The notes: generated by a model from the sequence alone, not told the origin. Counted from the stretch's first letter, positions 34,731 through 45,032 are shown. The stretch is 64,000 nt of DNA from Sediminibacterium sp. (GCF_030695065.1 NZ_JAUYTR010000007.1:147862-211861), one strand, 5' to 3'. Numbers and translations are program-made.

Positions 34731-36410
34731 ATGCAGAATAAACTATTTCATATAAGCTTATGTTTAATAAGTTCAATTATTTTTCATGGTTGTAAAAAAA
34801 ATAATCAAGTAACTGAAACCCCAATAGTAATTCCACAAGCACTTCTTAATACATCTATTCAATTAAATAATCTTGTTGTTAATTCAAGTGCTAACTATGA
34901 CGTAAACATTGCTACCAAAATTAAACTTGCCTTTAATAACAAGGTTGATAAAGTAACTGTTCCTCAAGCTGTAACTATATCTTTAAATGGAGTGGAGAAT
35001 GTTACATTAAATTTTTCATACGAGAATAATGATAGTAGTATTGTTGTTGTCCCTAGTACTCCTTTAAAGCATTTATCTAAGTATTTAGTTAGTGTAAGTA
35101 CAAGCTTGACGTCTTCGCAAAAAGGGAAATTAAATATTCCTATTTCAATTAGTTTTATCACCAGCATTGATTCTACCAATAAGTTTCCGGTCATATCTGA
35201 TAATGCATTATTGGATACTATTCAAAAAAGAACGTTTAAGTATTTCTGGGATTTTGCACACCCCGTATCGGGATTATCTAGAGAAAGAAATTCTTCAGGC
35301 GAAATTGTAACCATTGGTGGGTCTGGTTTTGGTATTATGTCATTAATTGTTGCTGTTGATAGAAACTTTATTACTCGTGCTCAAGCATTAGAAAGGTTAA
35401 AATTAATTGTTGACTTTCTAAAAAACAAAGCGCAAAAATTTCATGGAGCTTTCCCGCATTGGATAAATGGCACAACTGGAGAAGTAATACCCTTTAGTTC
35501 AAAAGACAACGGTGCTGATTTAGTTGAAACATCTTATTTAATTGCAGGTCTACTTTCGGCTAGAATGTATTTTAATGAGTCAACTGTTTCTGAAAACACA
35601 CTAAGGGCTGATATCAATTCAATTTGGGATGGAGTAGAATGGAATTGGTTTAGACAAAATAACCAAGATGTACTTTATTGGCATTGGAGTCCTAATTTTC
35701 AATGGGAAATGAATTTAAAAATCCAAGGTTGGAATGAATGTTTAATTACCTATATATTGGCTTCATCCTCAAATAATAATAATATACCTACTTCTGTATA
35801 CCATAATGGTTTTGCTCGAAGTGGGGCTATGGTTAATAACAATTCATATTATAATATTAAGTTAACATTAGGTCCGGCATTCGGTGGTCCTTTGTTTTTT
35901 GCGCAGTATAGTTTTTTAGGAATTGACCCTCGTGGATTAAGCGATCAATACACTAATTATAATAATTATGTAGTAAATCATACTAGAATAAACTATGAAT
36001 ATTGTAAAGCGAATCCTAAACAGTTTTTTGGTTACAGCGAGAATGCATGGGGACTTACTGCAAGTGATATTCCCAATGGGTATGCTGCAAGTTCGCCCAC
36101 AAATGATTTGGGGGTAATTACCCCTACTGCTGCATTGTCATCTTTTCCATATACACCCAAAGAGAGCATGCAAGCGCTCAGATTTTTTTACTATATGCTT
36201 GGCGATAAAATTTGGTCTGATTATGGTTTTGTTGATGCTTACAAATTGCAAGATTTATGGTTTGCCAGTTCTACATTGGCTATTGATCAGGGACCAATTA
36301 TTATCATGATCGAAAATTATCGATCTGGACTCATTTGGGGCTTATTAACTTCATGCCCTGAACTTAAAGTGGGTATGAGAAAGCTTGGTTTTACTGCGCC
36401 ATATTTATAA
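34731..36410 (+). CDS. GH144-type glucanase (Glycoamylase domain) lipoprotein
   Basis: 559 aa. Lipobox SSIIFHGCKKN (Cys21). Residues about 45-150 form a Big_5-like Ig domain (VNIATKIKLAFNNKVDKVTV). From about 165 the (alpha/alpha)6 Glycoamylase domain follows: FKYFWDFAHPVSGLSRER, GGSGFGIMSLIVAVDR, HGAFPHWINGTTGEVIPFSS and a C-terminal DQGPIIIMIENYRSGLIW. Characterised relatives (GH144, first described from Chitinophaga) cleave beta-1,2-glucan. That activity is plausible but not proven from sequence. It lies in the run of hydrolases, 17 bases after the GH30 gene. Confidence 0.87.
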   Translation: MQNKLFHISLCLISSIIFHGCKKNNQVTETPIVIPQALLNTSIQLNNLVVNSSANYDVNIATKIKLAFNNKVDKVTVPQAVTISLNGVENVTLNFSYENNDSSIVVVPSTPLKHLSKYLVSVSTSLTSSQKGKLNIPISISFITSIDSTNKFPVISDNALLDTIQKRTFKYFWDFAHPVSGLSRERNSSGEIVTIGGSGFGIMSLIVAVDRNFITRAQALERLKLIVDFLKNKAQKFHGAFPHWINGTTGEVIPFSSKDNGADLVETSYLIAGLLSARMYFNESTVSENTLRADINSIWDGVEWNWFRQNNQDVLYWHWSPNFQWEMNLKIQGWNECLITYILASSSNNNNIPTSVYHNGFARSGAMVNNNSYYNIKLTLGPAFGGPLFFAQYSFLGIDPRGLSDQYTNYNNYVVNHTRINYEYCKANPKQFFGYSENAWGLTASDIPNGYAASSPTNDLGVITPTAALSSFPYTPKESMQALRFFYYMLGDKIWSDYGFVDAYKLQDLWFASSTLAIDQGPIIIMIENYRSGLIWGLLTSCPELKVGMRKLGFTAPYL

Positions 36411-36420
36411 AAATTCATTT

Positions 36421-38175
36421 ATGAAACTTTATAGTATTTTATTTATCATCATTCTTTTGGGATCAGGTGGGTTATTGGCCCAACAGAAAACATATTGCAA
36501 TCCAATCAATATTGATTACGGATTTACACCAATTCCTAATTTTTCTGAATGGGGCAAACACCGTGCTACTGCTGATCCTGTCATTGTAAATTTTAAAGGA
36601 GATTATTATTTATTTAGTACGAATCAATGGGGCTATTGGCATAGTAATGATATGCTTAAATGGAACTTTATTTCTAAGAAATTCCTAAGACCTTGGAACA
36701 AAGGTTATGATGAACTCTGTGCACCTGCAGTTGGTGTTATTGGTGATACAATGATTGTTTTTGGATCTACTTATACCAATAATTTTACTTTATGGATGAG
36801 TACCAATCCAAAAGCTAATGAATGGAAACCATTGGTTGATTCGTTTGAAATTGGTGGTTGGGACCCAGCTTTTTTTACAGATGATGATGGTAAATTGTAC
36901 ATGTATAATGGTAGTAGCAATGTGTTTCCTTTATATGGAATAGAGTTAGATCGGAAAACTTTTAAACCAATTGGAACTCGTAAAGAAATTTATCACCTTA
37001 AATCATGGAGATATGGTTGGCAAAGATTTGGTGAGCATATGGATAATACCTTTTTAGACGCATTCATGGAAGGTGCATGGATTACTAAATACAAAAACAA
37101 ATATTATTTGCAATATGGAGCTCCAGGTACTGAATTCAGTGGCTATGCAGATGGTGTAGCAATCGGAAATTCGCCTTTAGGACATTTTGAAGAGCAATCG
37201 GACCCATTGAGTATGAAGCTTGGAGGTTTTGCAAGAGGTGCAGGACATGGGGCAAGTTTTCAAGATAATTCTGGAAAATATTGGCATGTAAGTACTATCA
37301 TGTTATCTGTTAAGAACAATTTTGAAAGAAGAATTGGAATTTGGCCAACTGGATTTGATGCCGATGATATGATGTGGACAAGCACGGCTTTTGGTGATTA
37401 TCCTCATTATTCACCAAAGTATAGAGAAATGGATCAAGTTCCACTACAATCTAATCCGGCATTTACTGGTTGGATGCTATTGAATTATAGAAAGCCTGTT
37501 AGGGTTTCTTCTACACTGGGAGGATATAGTGCAAATAATATCAACGATGAGCAAATGAAAACCTATTGGAGTGCTGTTTCTGCCAATCAATCTGAGTGGT
37601 TGCAATCTGATTTGGGTTCTATTGTAAAGGTAAATGCAATACAAATTAATTATGCCGATCAAGATGCTACATTTTTGGGTAAGCAAACCAATTTGTATCA
37701 TCAATACAAAATATTTGCTTCAGATGACGGTGTTAAATGGAACTTAATCATCGACAAATCATCTAATAAAACAGATATTCCACACGAATATGTTGAATTG
37801 GAGAAGCCAATTCTTACTCGGTTTCTTAGAATGGAAAATGTACATATGGCATCAGGTAAATTTGCCATTAGTGGTTTTAGAGTGTTTGGTATTGGGAATG
37901 GACCTAAACCCCCACCAGTTAATCAATTTATGGTACTAAGAACTGAAAAAGACAAAAGGAGTGCTTGGATTAAATGGTCGCCAGTTGATGATGCCTATGG
38001 GTATAATATTTACTATGGAACTAGTCCTGATAAGTTATATAATTGCATCACAGTTCATGATATAAATGAGTATTGGTTTAACGGAATGGATTTGAAAAAG
38101 CCTTATTATTACACTATTGAAGCAATTAGTGAAAATGGGCAATCTGATAAATTTAAAATTTTAAAAGTGGAATAA
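36421..38175 (+). CDS. GH43-like protein with F5/8C and fibronectin III domains
   Basis: 584 aa from the ATG at 36421 (signal peptide KLYSILFIIILLGSGGLLAQ). N-terminal five-bladed beta-propeller of the GH43-like clan: RATADPVIVNFKGDYYLFST, WDPAFFTDDDGKLYMYNGSS, DAFMEGAWITKYKNKYYLQY. The Asp and Glu residues in DPVIV, WDPAF and MEGAW are the expected catalytic set. A discoidin-type F5/8C domain (about 375-490, VSSTLGGYSANNINDEQMKT) and a fibronectin III domain (about 495-584) follow. Probably removes side chains or trims oligosaccharides in the periplasm. Its stop overlaps the GH3 start by one base. Confidence 0.85.
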   Translation: MKLYSILFIIILLGSGGLLAQQKTYCNPINIDYGFTPIPNFSEWGKHRATADPVIVNFKGDYYLFSTNQWGYWHSNDMLKWNFISKKFLRPWNKGYDELCAPAVGVIGDTMIVFGSTYTNNFTLWMSTNPKANEWKPLVDSFEIGGWDPAFFTDDDGKLYMYNGSSNVFPLYGIELDRKTFKPIGTRKEIYHLKSWRYGWQRFGEHMDNTFLDAFMEGAWITKYKNKYYLQYGAPGTEFSGYADGVAIGNSPLGHFEEQSDPLSMKLGGFARGAGHGASFQDNSGKYWHVSTIMLSVKNNFERRIGIWPTGFDADDMMWTSTAFGDYPHYSPKYREMDQVPLQSNPAFTGWMLLNYRKPVRVSSTLGGYSANNINDEQMKTYWSAVSANQSEWLQSDLGSIVKVNAIQINYADQDATFLGKQTNLYHQYKIFASDDGVKWNLIIDKSSNKTDIPHEYVELEKPILTRFLRMENVHMASGKFAISGFRVFGIGNGPKPPPVNQFMVLRTEKDKRSAWIKWSPVDDAYGYNIYYGTSPDKLYNCITVHDINEYWFNGMDLKKPYYYTIEAISENGQSDKFKILKVE

Positions 38176-40454
38176 TGAAAAACATAATAAAATTTGCTTT
38201 GACTTTTGGTTGGCTTTTTATTTTAAGTGAACTGAGTGCACAGGATGCTAAAATGAATGCATTCATCAACCAGTTGATGGCTAAAATGACATTAGAAGAA
38301 AAACTGGGTCAGCTTAATTTGCCTAGCTCTGGCGATTTTGTTACGGGTGCTGCCGCTAGTTCTGATATAGCTAAGAAAATTGAAGCGGGTAAAGTAGGTG
38401 GCTTATTCAATATTAAATCAGTAGCGAAAATTAAAGAGGTTCAAAAGTTAGCTGTTGAAAAAAGCAGACTCAAAATTCCTTTGATGTTTGGAATGGATGT
38501 GATTCACGGATATGAAACAGTGTTTCCCATCCCTTTAGGAATGAGTGCAACTTGGGACATGCCTTTAATTGAACGTAGTGCAAGAATTGCGGCCAACGAA
38601 GCCAGTTCAGATGGAATTAACTGGACTTTTTCTCCAATGGTAGATGTTTCTAGAGATCCAAGATGGGGTAGAATTTCAGAAGGAAATGGAGAAGATCCTT
38701 ACTTGGGTGCGCAAATTGCCAAAGCAATGGTGAAGGGGTACCAAGGCAATGATTTGTCTAAAAATAATACCTTGCTTTCTTGTGTAAAACATTATGCGCT
38801 GTATGGTGCTGCTGAAGCTGGAAGAGATTATGGTACTACCGATATGAGTCGTGTAAGAATGTTTAATGAATATATGTTGCCTTATAAAGCTGCAGTAGAT
38901 GCCGGTGTTGGTTCTGTAATGGCTTCCTTTAATGAAATTGATGGGTTGCCTGCACACGGCAATAAATGGTTGTTAACCGATGTATTAAAAAAGCAATGGG
39001 GTTTTAAAGGAATGGTTGTATCCGATTATACCGGCATTAATGAAATGATTGCACATGGGGTTGGAGATTTAAAAACAGTTTCTGCATTATCTATGAATGC
39101 GGGCTTAGATATGGATATGGTAGGGGAAGGATTTTTAACCACTTTAGGGGCTTCATTAAAAGAGAAAAAAGTTTCACAAGCTCGAATTGATGAAGCGTGT
39201 AGAAAAATTTTAGAAGCCAAATATAGATTGGGATTATTTGAAGATCCTTATAGATATATTGACGAGAATAGAGCAAAAACAGAAGTGTTTTCTGCTGCCA
39301 ATAGAAAAGAAGCAAGAACCATTGCTGCACAGAGTTTTGTGTTATTGAAGAATGCCAACAATACTTTGCCTTTAAAAAAATCTGGCTCCATTGCATTAAT
39401 TGGACCATTGGCTGATAATAAAGAAAATATGGGTGGTACTTGGAGTGTAGCCGCTAATTTAAGTAAAGCCACTTCTTTGTTACAAGCATTCAAAGAAACT
39501 ATTGGAGACAAAGTAGCTATTCATTACGCAAAGGGTTCAAATTTAGATGCTGATGCCAAATTTGAAGAGCGTGCTGGTATGTTTGGTAAGTCTTTAAAGC
39601 GAGATGAAAGAACCGATGACCAACTATTGAATGAAGCTTTGGATGCAGCTGCCAAGTCTGACGTTATTGTAGTTGCTGCTGGGGAGAGTGCTGAAATGAG
39701 CGGTGAAGCAAGTAGTAGAAGTAACTTGGATATTCCTGGTGTTCAAAAGAATTTAATTAAAGCTTTATTAAAAACCGGTAAGCCGGTTGTATTGGTATTG
39801 TTCACAGGAAGACCATTAACCCTTACTTGGGAAAATGAATATGTTCCTGCTATTTTAAATGTTTGGTTTCCTGGTTCTGAAGGTCCTTATGCTATTGCTG
39901 ATGTATTGTTTGGCGATGTGAATCCTTCTGGAAAATTATCTGCTACTTTTCCTCAGAATGTTGGGCAGGTACCTTTGTTTTACAACCATAAAAACACTGG
40001 CCGTCCTTTGCGTGGACCTTGGTTTCAAAAGTTTCAGAGCAATTATTTAGATGTGAGCAATGATCCATTGTATCCTTTTGGTTATGGCTTAAGCTACACG
40101 AGTTTTAGTTACAGTGATGTAGTATTAAGTAGTTCAAAAGCAAAAGGGAATCAAGCGGTAACTGCTTCTGTAACCCTTACCAATACTGGCGCATACGAGG
40201 GAAAAGAAGTGGTACAATTGTATATAAGAGATTTAGTTGGTTCTATTACCAGACCGGTTAGTGAGTTAAAAGGATTTCAAAAAATTAGTTTGAAACCCGG
40301 TGAATCTACTAAAGTAAGTTTTACCATAACGCCCGAAGATTTGAAATTCTACAATTATGATTTGAAATACGATTGGGAAGCTGGCGATTTTGAAATCATG
40401 ATTGGTACCAATGCGCAAACTGTTAAAAAAGCCAATATTAATTGGAGTAAATAA
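38175..40454 (+). CDS. GH3 beta-glucosidase
   Basis: 759 aa with a signal peptide (FALTFGWLFILSELSAQ). Typical periplasmic GH3: TIM barrel with IPLMFGMDVIHGYETVFPIP, SPMVDVSRDPRWGRISEGNG, KHYALYGAAEAGRDY, and nucleophile Asp284 in VVSDYTGINE. The C-terminal sandwich and fibronectin III-like tail (VVQLYIRDLVGSITRPVSEL) are complete. It would release glucose from the oligosaccharides brought in by SusCD. The start codon overlaps the preceding stop (TAATG), so translation is coupled. Confidence 0.95.
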   Translation: MKNIIKFALTFGWLFILSELSAQDAKMNAFINQLMAKMTLEEKLGQLNLPSSGDFVTGAAASSDIAKKIEAGKVGGLFNIKSVAKIKEVQKLAVEKSRLKIPLMFGMDVIHGYETVFPIPLGMSATWDMPLIERSARIAANEASSDGINWTFSPMVDVSRDPRWGRISEGNGEDPYLGAQIAKAMVKGYQGNDLSKNNTLLSCVKHYALYGAAEAGRDYGTTDMSRVRMFNEYMLPYKAAVDAGVGSVMASFNEIDGLPAHGNKWLLTDVLKKQWGFKGMVVSDYTGINEMIAHGVGDLKTVSALSMNAGLDMDMVGEGFLTTLGASLKEKKVSQARIDEACRKILEAKYRLGLFEDPYRYIDENRAKTEVFSAANRKEARTIAAQSFVLLKNANNTLPLKKSGSIALIGPLADNKENMGGTWSVAANLSKATSLLQAFKETIGDKVAIHYAKGSNLDADAKFEERAGMFGKSLKRDERTDDQLLNEALDAAAKSDVIVVAAGESAEMSGEASSRSNLDIPGVQKNLIKALLKTGKPVVLVLFTGRPLTLTWENEYVPAILNVWFPGSEGPYAIADVLFGDVNPSGKLSATFPQNVGQVPLFYNHKNTGRPLRGPWFQKFQSNYLDVSNDPLYPFGYGLSYTSFSYSDVVLSSSKAKGNQAVTASVTLTNTGAYEGKEVVQLYIRDLVGSITRPVSELKGFQKISLKPGESTKVSFTITPEDLKFYNYDLKYDWEAGDFEIMIGTNAQTVKKANINWSK

Positions 40455-40480
40455 TTAGCCTTACTATTCAAATAAACAAT

Positions 40481-41941
40481 ATGAAATTTTTTGTACCTAT
40501 TCTTTTAGTTGGATTAATCACCACTACTGCTCATGCGCAGGTTAAACCAGAATGGACTGCAGTGTTTAGTAAAATAAACGCTGAAATAGACCAACACTCT
40601 AAAGCTTATAGTAGTTTAAAAACCGCCACTGAAACCATTGGACATCGTTTAACTGGTTCGGAGAACGGAAAAAAAGCAGAAACTTTTGCATACAATTTAT
40701 TGAAGTCTTATGGCTTTAAAGACGTGAAATACCAACCATTTGAAGTAGAGAGCTGGAGTAGGGGAACACTGTCTGTAAAAATTGGCACCGACCTCAATAA
40801 CTTACAAACTGTGAAGTCTGTTTCTTTGGCCCATGCTCCTGTAAAAGCCAATGTGAAACTAGAATTGGTAGACATGGGTAATGGATTAGAAGAAGATTAT
40901 ATCAATAACCCAGGTAAAGTAACTGGTAAAATTGCAGTGGTGTATTTAGGTATTTTACCAGACTCTAAAACTGGTTTAAAAAATCTTCACCGTTCAGAAA
41001 AAACAGCTTTGTCTACTAAGTATGGTGCAAAAGGTATCATCATTATCAATACTGCAACTGGTGGTATTTTATTAACTGGTACTGCATCTGTAACGGGTAA
41101 ATTAATTCCCGATCCTGCTGTTTGCATTGGCAAAGAAGATGGTTTAAAGTTGAAGGAAGACATGAAGAAAGCAACACATTATGCTTCTATTGATATGACC
41201 AATCAATCTGGTTTAATTAAAGCAAGGAATGTGATTGCTACTATTAAAGGAAAAACAATGCCGAAAGAAAAAGTAATTGTTGGTGGACACTTAGATAGTT
41301 GGGATTTAGCTACTGGTGCCATTGATAATGGTATTGGTTCTTTTGCTGTAATTGATATGGCTAGAACGTATATGGCCTTAAAATTACAGCCTGAGCGTAC
41401 TGTTGAATTTGTACTTTTCATGGGAGAAGAAGAAGGCTTATTGGGCTCTAGGGCTTATGTAGATCAGGCTATCAAGAACAATACATTAGATCAAGTGCGT
41501 TATATGCTTAACTACGATATGACCAATGATCCTAAGGGATTTTCTACCACTATTGCAGAGAGTAAAGAGTTGTTTGTAGGTATTGGTGCCATTGTGCAAG
41601 CAGCTGATACCAGTTATAAAAATTTATTTAATAATGGAGCTGGTTTGCACAGCGATCATCAACCTTTTATGTTACAAGGTATTCCTACTGGTGGTGGTGC
41701 AGGCGGCAGATTGCCCAATAATGCAGGTCCTTGTTACCATGCAGACTGCGACGACTTTAAATTGGTAGACGAAAAAGGCTTAAAGAATACAGTGCGCAAT
41801 GGCGCTATATTATTGTATGGCATTGCAGATTCTAAAGAATTAAAATCTAGAAGGTTCACCGACACTGAAGTGCGCGACTTTATGATTAAGAACAATCTGA
41901 AAGAAGCATTGGAAATAGCTGGTGAGTGGAGGTGGAAATAA
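40481..41941 (+). CDS. M28-family metallopeptidase with PA domain
   Basis: 486 aa, signal peptide ending AHAQ (20). A PA-like lid domain (about 120-245) is inserted before the zinc core. Metal ligands sit in GGHLDSWD (His270), AIDNGIG (Asp282), GEEEGLLGS (Glu317/318), YDMTND (Asp346) and LHSDHQPF (His390 or 393). It resembles carboxypeptidase Q-type exopeptidases, acting in the periplasm. It begins 26 bases after GH3 on the same strand and may be cotranscribed, though it has no obvious part in glycan use. Confidence 0.9.
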   Translation: MKFFVPILLVGLITTTAHAQVKPEWTAVFSKINAEIDQHSKAYSSLKTATETIGHRLTGSENGKKAETFAYNLLKSYGFKDVKYQPFEVESWSRGTLSVKIGTDLNNLQTVKSVSLAHAPVKANVKLELVDMGNGLEEDYINNPGKVTGKIAVVYLGILPDSKTGLKNLHRSEKTALSTKYGAKGIIIINTATGGILLTGTASVTGKLIPDPAVCIGKEDGLKLKEDMKKATHYASIDMTNQSGLIKARNVIATIKGKTMPKEKVIVGGHLDSWDLATGAIDNGIGSFAVIDMARTYMALKLQPERTVEFVLFMGEEEGLLGSRAYVDQAIKNNTLDQVRYMLNYDMTNDPKGFSTTIAESKELFVGIGAIVQAADTSYKNLFNNGAGLHSDHQPFMLQGIPTGGGAGGRLPNNAGPCYHADCDDFKLVDEKGLKNTVRNGAILLYGIADSKELKSRRFTDTEVRDFMIKNNLKEALEIAGEWRWK

Positions 41942-42562
41942 TTATGCTTCCCCTCTTTTATTAAATAGCTTTTGTATTTGCAAAGACAAATAAACAGTGA
42001 TGACGGCGCAGATAATTCCTGCCCCTACATCTAGTGGAAAGTGTTGTGCCAAATAAACCCTGGAATAGCCTGCTAACAATGCAGCGGTGAATCCAATTAG
42101 CCAAAAATAAGTATAGGGTAGTAGTAAACAGCCTAGTAAGAATAAGCTAAATGCGGTGGTAGTATGACCTGATGGAAAGCTATTATTGCTGTGTACGGTT
42201 ACTCCTTTTACGGTATGGATGGGGCTATGAGTAGTTGATTCAATTGCTGCAGTTGGCCTGGCTTCGTTGGGATAAATAATTTTTTTCCCTGTTTGAACCA
42301 GTAAGGTAGAAAGTACAATGGCGCTGAGTATCAGCGGCAATAATTTTCGTTTAAAAAAAATAAAGTACAGCCCTACTGGTACCCAGAATATACCATCTCC
42401 TGCATGGGTAAAATATTGAAAAAAGAAATCGGCAGTAGATCCTAGATTGTGGTTCAATAATAAAAACAAGTCTTCTTTGCCTCCAAGAAATGAAAATAAA
42501 AGCAGGATTATTCCTGTTGCAATACTGAGGGTGGCTCCTGTTTTAAAAGCTGATATATTCAT
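41942..42562 (-). CDS. Membrane PAP2-family phosphatase
   Basis: 206 aa with about six hydrophobic helices. All three phosphatase motifs are present: KKIIYPNEARP (K-x6-RP), FPSGHTT and SRVYLAQHFPLDV (SR-x5-H-x3-D). Likely dephosphorylates lipid phosphates such as undecaprenyl pyrophosphate or phosphatidate at the periplasmic face. The gene abuts the M28 gene tail to tail with no spacer, and lies 11 bases after homoserine dehydrogenase on the minus strand, so it could be the last gene of the methionine transcript. Confidence 0.9.
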   Translation of the reverse strand: MNISAFKTGATLSIATGIILLLFSFLGGKEDLFLLLNHNLGSTADFFFQYFTHAGDGIFWVPVGLYFIFFKRKLLPLILSAIVLSTLLVQTGKKIIYPNEARPTAAIESTTHSPIHTVKGVTVHSNNSFPSGHTTTAFSLFLLGCLLLPYTYFWLIGFTAALLAGYSRVYLAQHFPLDVGAGIICAVITVYLSLQIQKLFNKRGEA

Positions 42563-42573
42563 ACGTAAATATA

Positions 42574-43830
42574 TTAAATAACGCCCGCAAGTTCTAGGCT
42601 TCTCTTTTTTAAGTGAACAATATCTAAGTCATCTATAATTGCGTCTGGCGTTAAAACCAATGAAGTGTTGTTTTGCTTCCACCAATTATTGTTAATGAGT
42701 TTATTGCAATGCAAAACGCCAATTAAATATTTTCTTTCTGCTTGTGCATGCCATTCTTCTATCCATTCAAAATCTTCTCTGGGTATGTATTTCCAATCAT
42801 CAAAACTTACATACACTTTCAAATAATAGTCGTTGGATAGTTCATGAGGTTGATGGTGGTATAATTTTTTATACTCGTATTTGTAATTATATCTTAATGC
42901 AGCAATATCACTTAATACTGCAGATGCAGTTGGGAAGCTTCCTGCTCCTTTTCCATAGAAAAATTGTTTGTCTGCAAAGCCCGATTCAATAACAACCCCA
43001 TTGTATTCATTTTTTACAAATGACAATGGTTCACTCAGTGGTACAAATTGCGGTAATACAAATGCAGCTACTTTTCCATTTTTCAACTTTTTTGCTTGTC
43101 CAATTAACTTGATATCAAAACCTTTTTCTTTGGCTACTATTGCATCGGATCCCTGTACATTTTGAATGCCTGTAAATAAAATTTCAGTTGGTGCACTTAC
43201 AATTCCATATGCATGGTTTAATAAAATGGTCCATTTGTTTAGTGCATCATATCCCTCCACGTCTAGCTTGGGGTTGCTTTCAGCAAACCCTAGTTGCTGT
43301 GCCAGCAACAGCGCTTCTGAAAAATCCAGTTTTTCTTCGAACATTTTGGTTAAGATAAAATTGGTAGACCCATTCACAATTGCCTTAATGGAATGCAATA
43401 AGTCGTTGTCATAATACTCTTCTAAGTTTCTAATTACTGGAATAGAAGCGCAAGCTGCCGCTTCGTATAAGAAAGGAAGGTCTGTTTCTTTTTGCAAAGC
43501 CAATAACGCGGGTAAATTATCGGCAATCATTTTTTTGCTCGCACTTACTACCGACTTTCCATTTTTTAATGCGGTTGATACAATATCAAACGCAGCCACT
43601 GAATCATCAATTACTTCTACTATTACATTAATTTCCGGGTCTTGCAACAATTCGTTTTTATCGGAAGTAAATAATGCTTCCGGCGCATTTCTTTTCTTGG
43701 CTGTATTCTTAATACATACTTTTTTGATGCTCGCTTTTAATGAGGGTGTTTGTTGCAATACTTTGTACAATCCTTCTCCAACTACACCAAATCCAAATAA
43801 TCCGATTATTAACTGTTTGTGGGTTTCCAT
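42574..43830 (-). CDS. hom: Homoserine dehydrogenase
   Basis: 418 aa. NAD(P)-binding start IIGLFGFGVVGEGLYKVLQQ, catalytic region AAACASIPVIRNLEEYYDND followed by IKAIVNGSTNFILTKMFEE, and DVEGYDALNKWTILLNHAYG with the catalytic Asp/Lys. It reduces aspartate semialdehyde to homoserine, the branch point to methionine and threonine. No C-terminal ACT domain with a clear signature. It follows the trans-sulfuration gene by 24 bases, downstream of the SAM-I riboswitch, so it is probably controlled by S-adenosylmethionine. Confidence 0.92.
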   Translation of the reverse strand: METHKQLIIGLFGFGVVGEGLYKVLQQTPSLKASIKKVCIKNTAKKRNAPEALFTSDKNELLQDPEINVIVEVIDDSVAAFDIVSTALKNGKSVVSASKKMIADNLPALLALQKETDLPFLYEAAACASIPVIRNLEEYYDNDLLHSIKAIVNGSTNFILTKMFEEKLDFSEALLLAQQLGFAESNPKLDVEGYDALNKWTILLNHAYGIVSAPTEILFTGIQNVQGSDAIVAKEKGFDIKLIGQAKKLKNGKVAAFVLPQFVPLSEPLSFVKNEYNGVVIESGFADKQFFYGKGAGSFPTASAVLSDIAALRYNYKYEYKKLYHHQPHELSNDYYLKVYVSFDDWKYIPREDFEWIEEWHAQAERKYLIGVLHCNKLINNNWWKQNNTSLVLTPDAIIDDLDIVHLKKRSLELAGVI

Positions 43831-43854
43831 TTTGTTTCTTTCTTTTAGGGTTTG

Positions 43855-44958
43855 TTACTTTATTATTTCAATGGCATCTAAAACATTTGCTAAGTCTGCA
43901 ATTAGGTCTTCTGCTTCTTCTAAGCCAATAGATAAGCGTATTAAACTATCGCTTACACCAGCTGCTCTTCTTTTTTCTGCAGGGATTGATTTATGGGTCA
44001 TATTTGCTGGATGTGAAATCAAGCTTTTGATTCCGCCCAAACTTTCTGCTAACTTAAAAAGTTGGGTGCTGCTTACTATGTTAACCGCAGCATCATTGGT
44101 ATTGTTTACCAAAGTGAATGAAATAATACCACCATTGGCATAATATACTTCTGCTATTGCTGGGTGCGTTTTCAAGTACTGCGCTACTTTATGTGCTGTT
44201 CTGCAATGGTGTTTCATACGCAAATGCAGGGTTTCAATTCCTCTGATCACCAACCAACTGTCAAAGGGGGCTAATACCGCTCCACAAGCATTTTGGAAGA
44301 ACTTTAGTTTTGCGCCTATTTGTTCATCCTTGGCTATTAAAATGCCTGCAATTAAATCACTGTGTCCGCCCAAATATTTAGTAGCACTATGTATTACTAT
44401 ATCTGCACCTAGTAATAAGGGTTGTTGTAAAACAGGCGTTGCAAACGTATTGTCTACACAAAGCAAACAGTTGTGCGCTTTTGCAATGGTAGCAATGGCT
44501 GAAATATCAGCAATTTTTAAAGTAGGATTGGTAGGTGTTTCTAACCAAATCAATTTGGTATTGGGGGTAATAGCTGCTGAAACTTTTGCAATATCACTGG
44601 TATCTACAAAATGCACTTTAATGCCATACTGCTCGTACACTGCAGTAAACAAGCGATAAGCGCCACCATAAATATCATCTACTGCAACTATTTCGTCTCC
44701 TGTTTTTAAGAGCTTAACTACTGCATCAATAGCTGCCAATCCACTGGCAAATGCTAGGCCTGTTGCTCCATATTCTAGTTTGGCAATCAAGTTTTCTAAT
44801 GCTGCCCTTGTAGGATTATTAGACCTTGAATAATCATAGCCCTTATTGATGCCCGGGGCTTCTTGCACAAATGTGCTGGTTTGATAAATGGGTACTGAAA
44901 TAGCACCCGTAAGCGGGTCTACCGGAATACTGTGAATGAGTTTTGTTGCACTGAGCAT
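43855..44958 (-). CDS. metB: Trans-sulfuration PLP enzyme (cystathionine gamma-synthase type)
   Basis: 367 aa. Cys/Met-metabolism PLP fold: IYQTSTFVQEAPGINKGYDY, YSRSNNPTRAALENLIAKLE, EYGATGLAFASGLAAIDAVV, and the PLP Lys in IHSATKYLGGHSDLIAG. The C-terminal SLGGIKSLISHPANMTHKSI pattern fits cystathionine gamma-synthase or the closely related lyases and O-acetylhomoserine sulfhydrylases, which sequence alone separates poorly. Placement under a SAM riboswitch and before homoserine dehydrogenase favours the synthase direction, making methionine precursors. First gene of the operon. Confidence 0.88.
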   Translation of the reverse strand: MLSATKLIHSIPVDPLTGAISVPIYQTSTFVQEAPGINKGYDYSRSNNPTRAALENLIAKLEYGATGLAFASGLAAIDAVVKLLKTGDEIVAVDDIYGGAYRLFTAVYEQYGIKVHFVDTSDIAKVSAAITPNTKLIWLETPTNPTLKIADISAIATIAKAHNCLLCVDNTFATPVLQQPLLLGADIVIHSATKYLGGHSDLIAGILIAKDEQIGAKLKFFQNACGAVLAPFDSWLVIRGIETLHLRMKHHCRTAHKVAQYLKTHPAIAEVYYANGGIISFTLVNNTNDAAVNIVSSTQLFKLAESLGGIKSLISHPANMTHKSIPAEKRRAAGVSDSLIRLSIGLEEAEDLIADLANVLDAIEIIK

Positions 44959-45032
44959 GATACGATGTTTTTTATTTTAAAAAATATCGTTCTTGTTAAT
45001 CTCTAGGTATAGTTGATTGCTTGGTTTGCACC

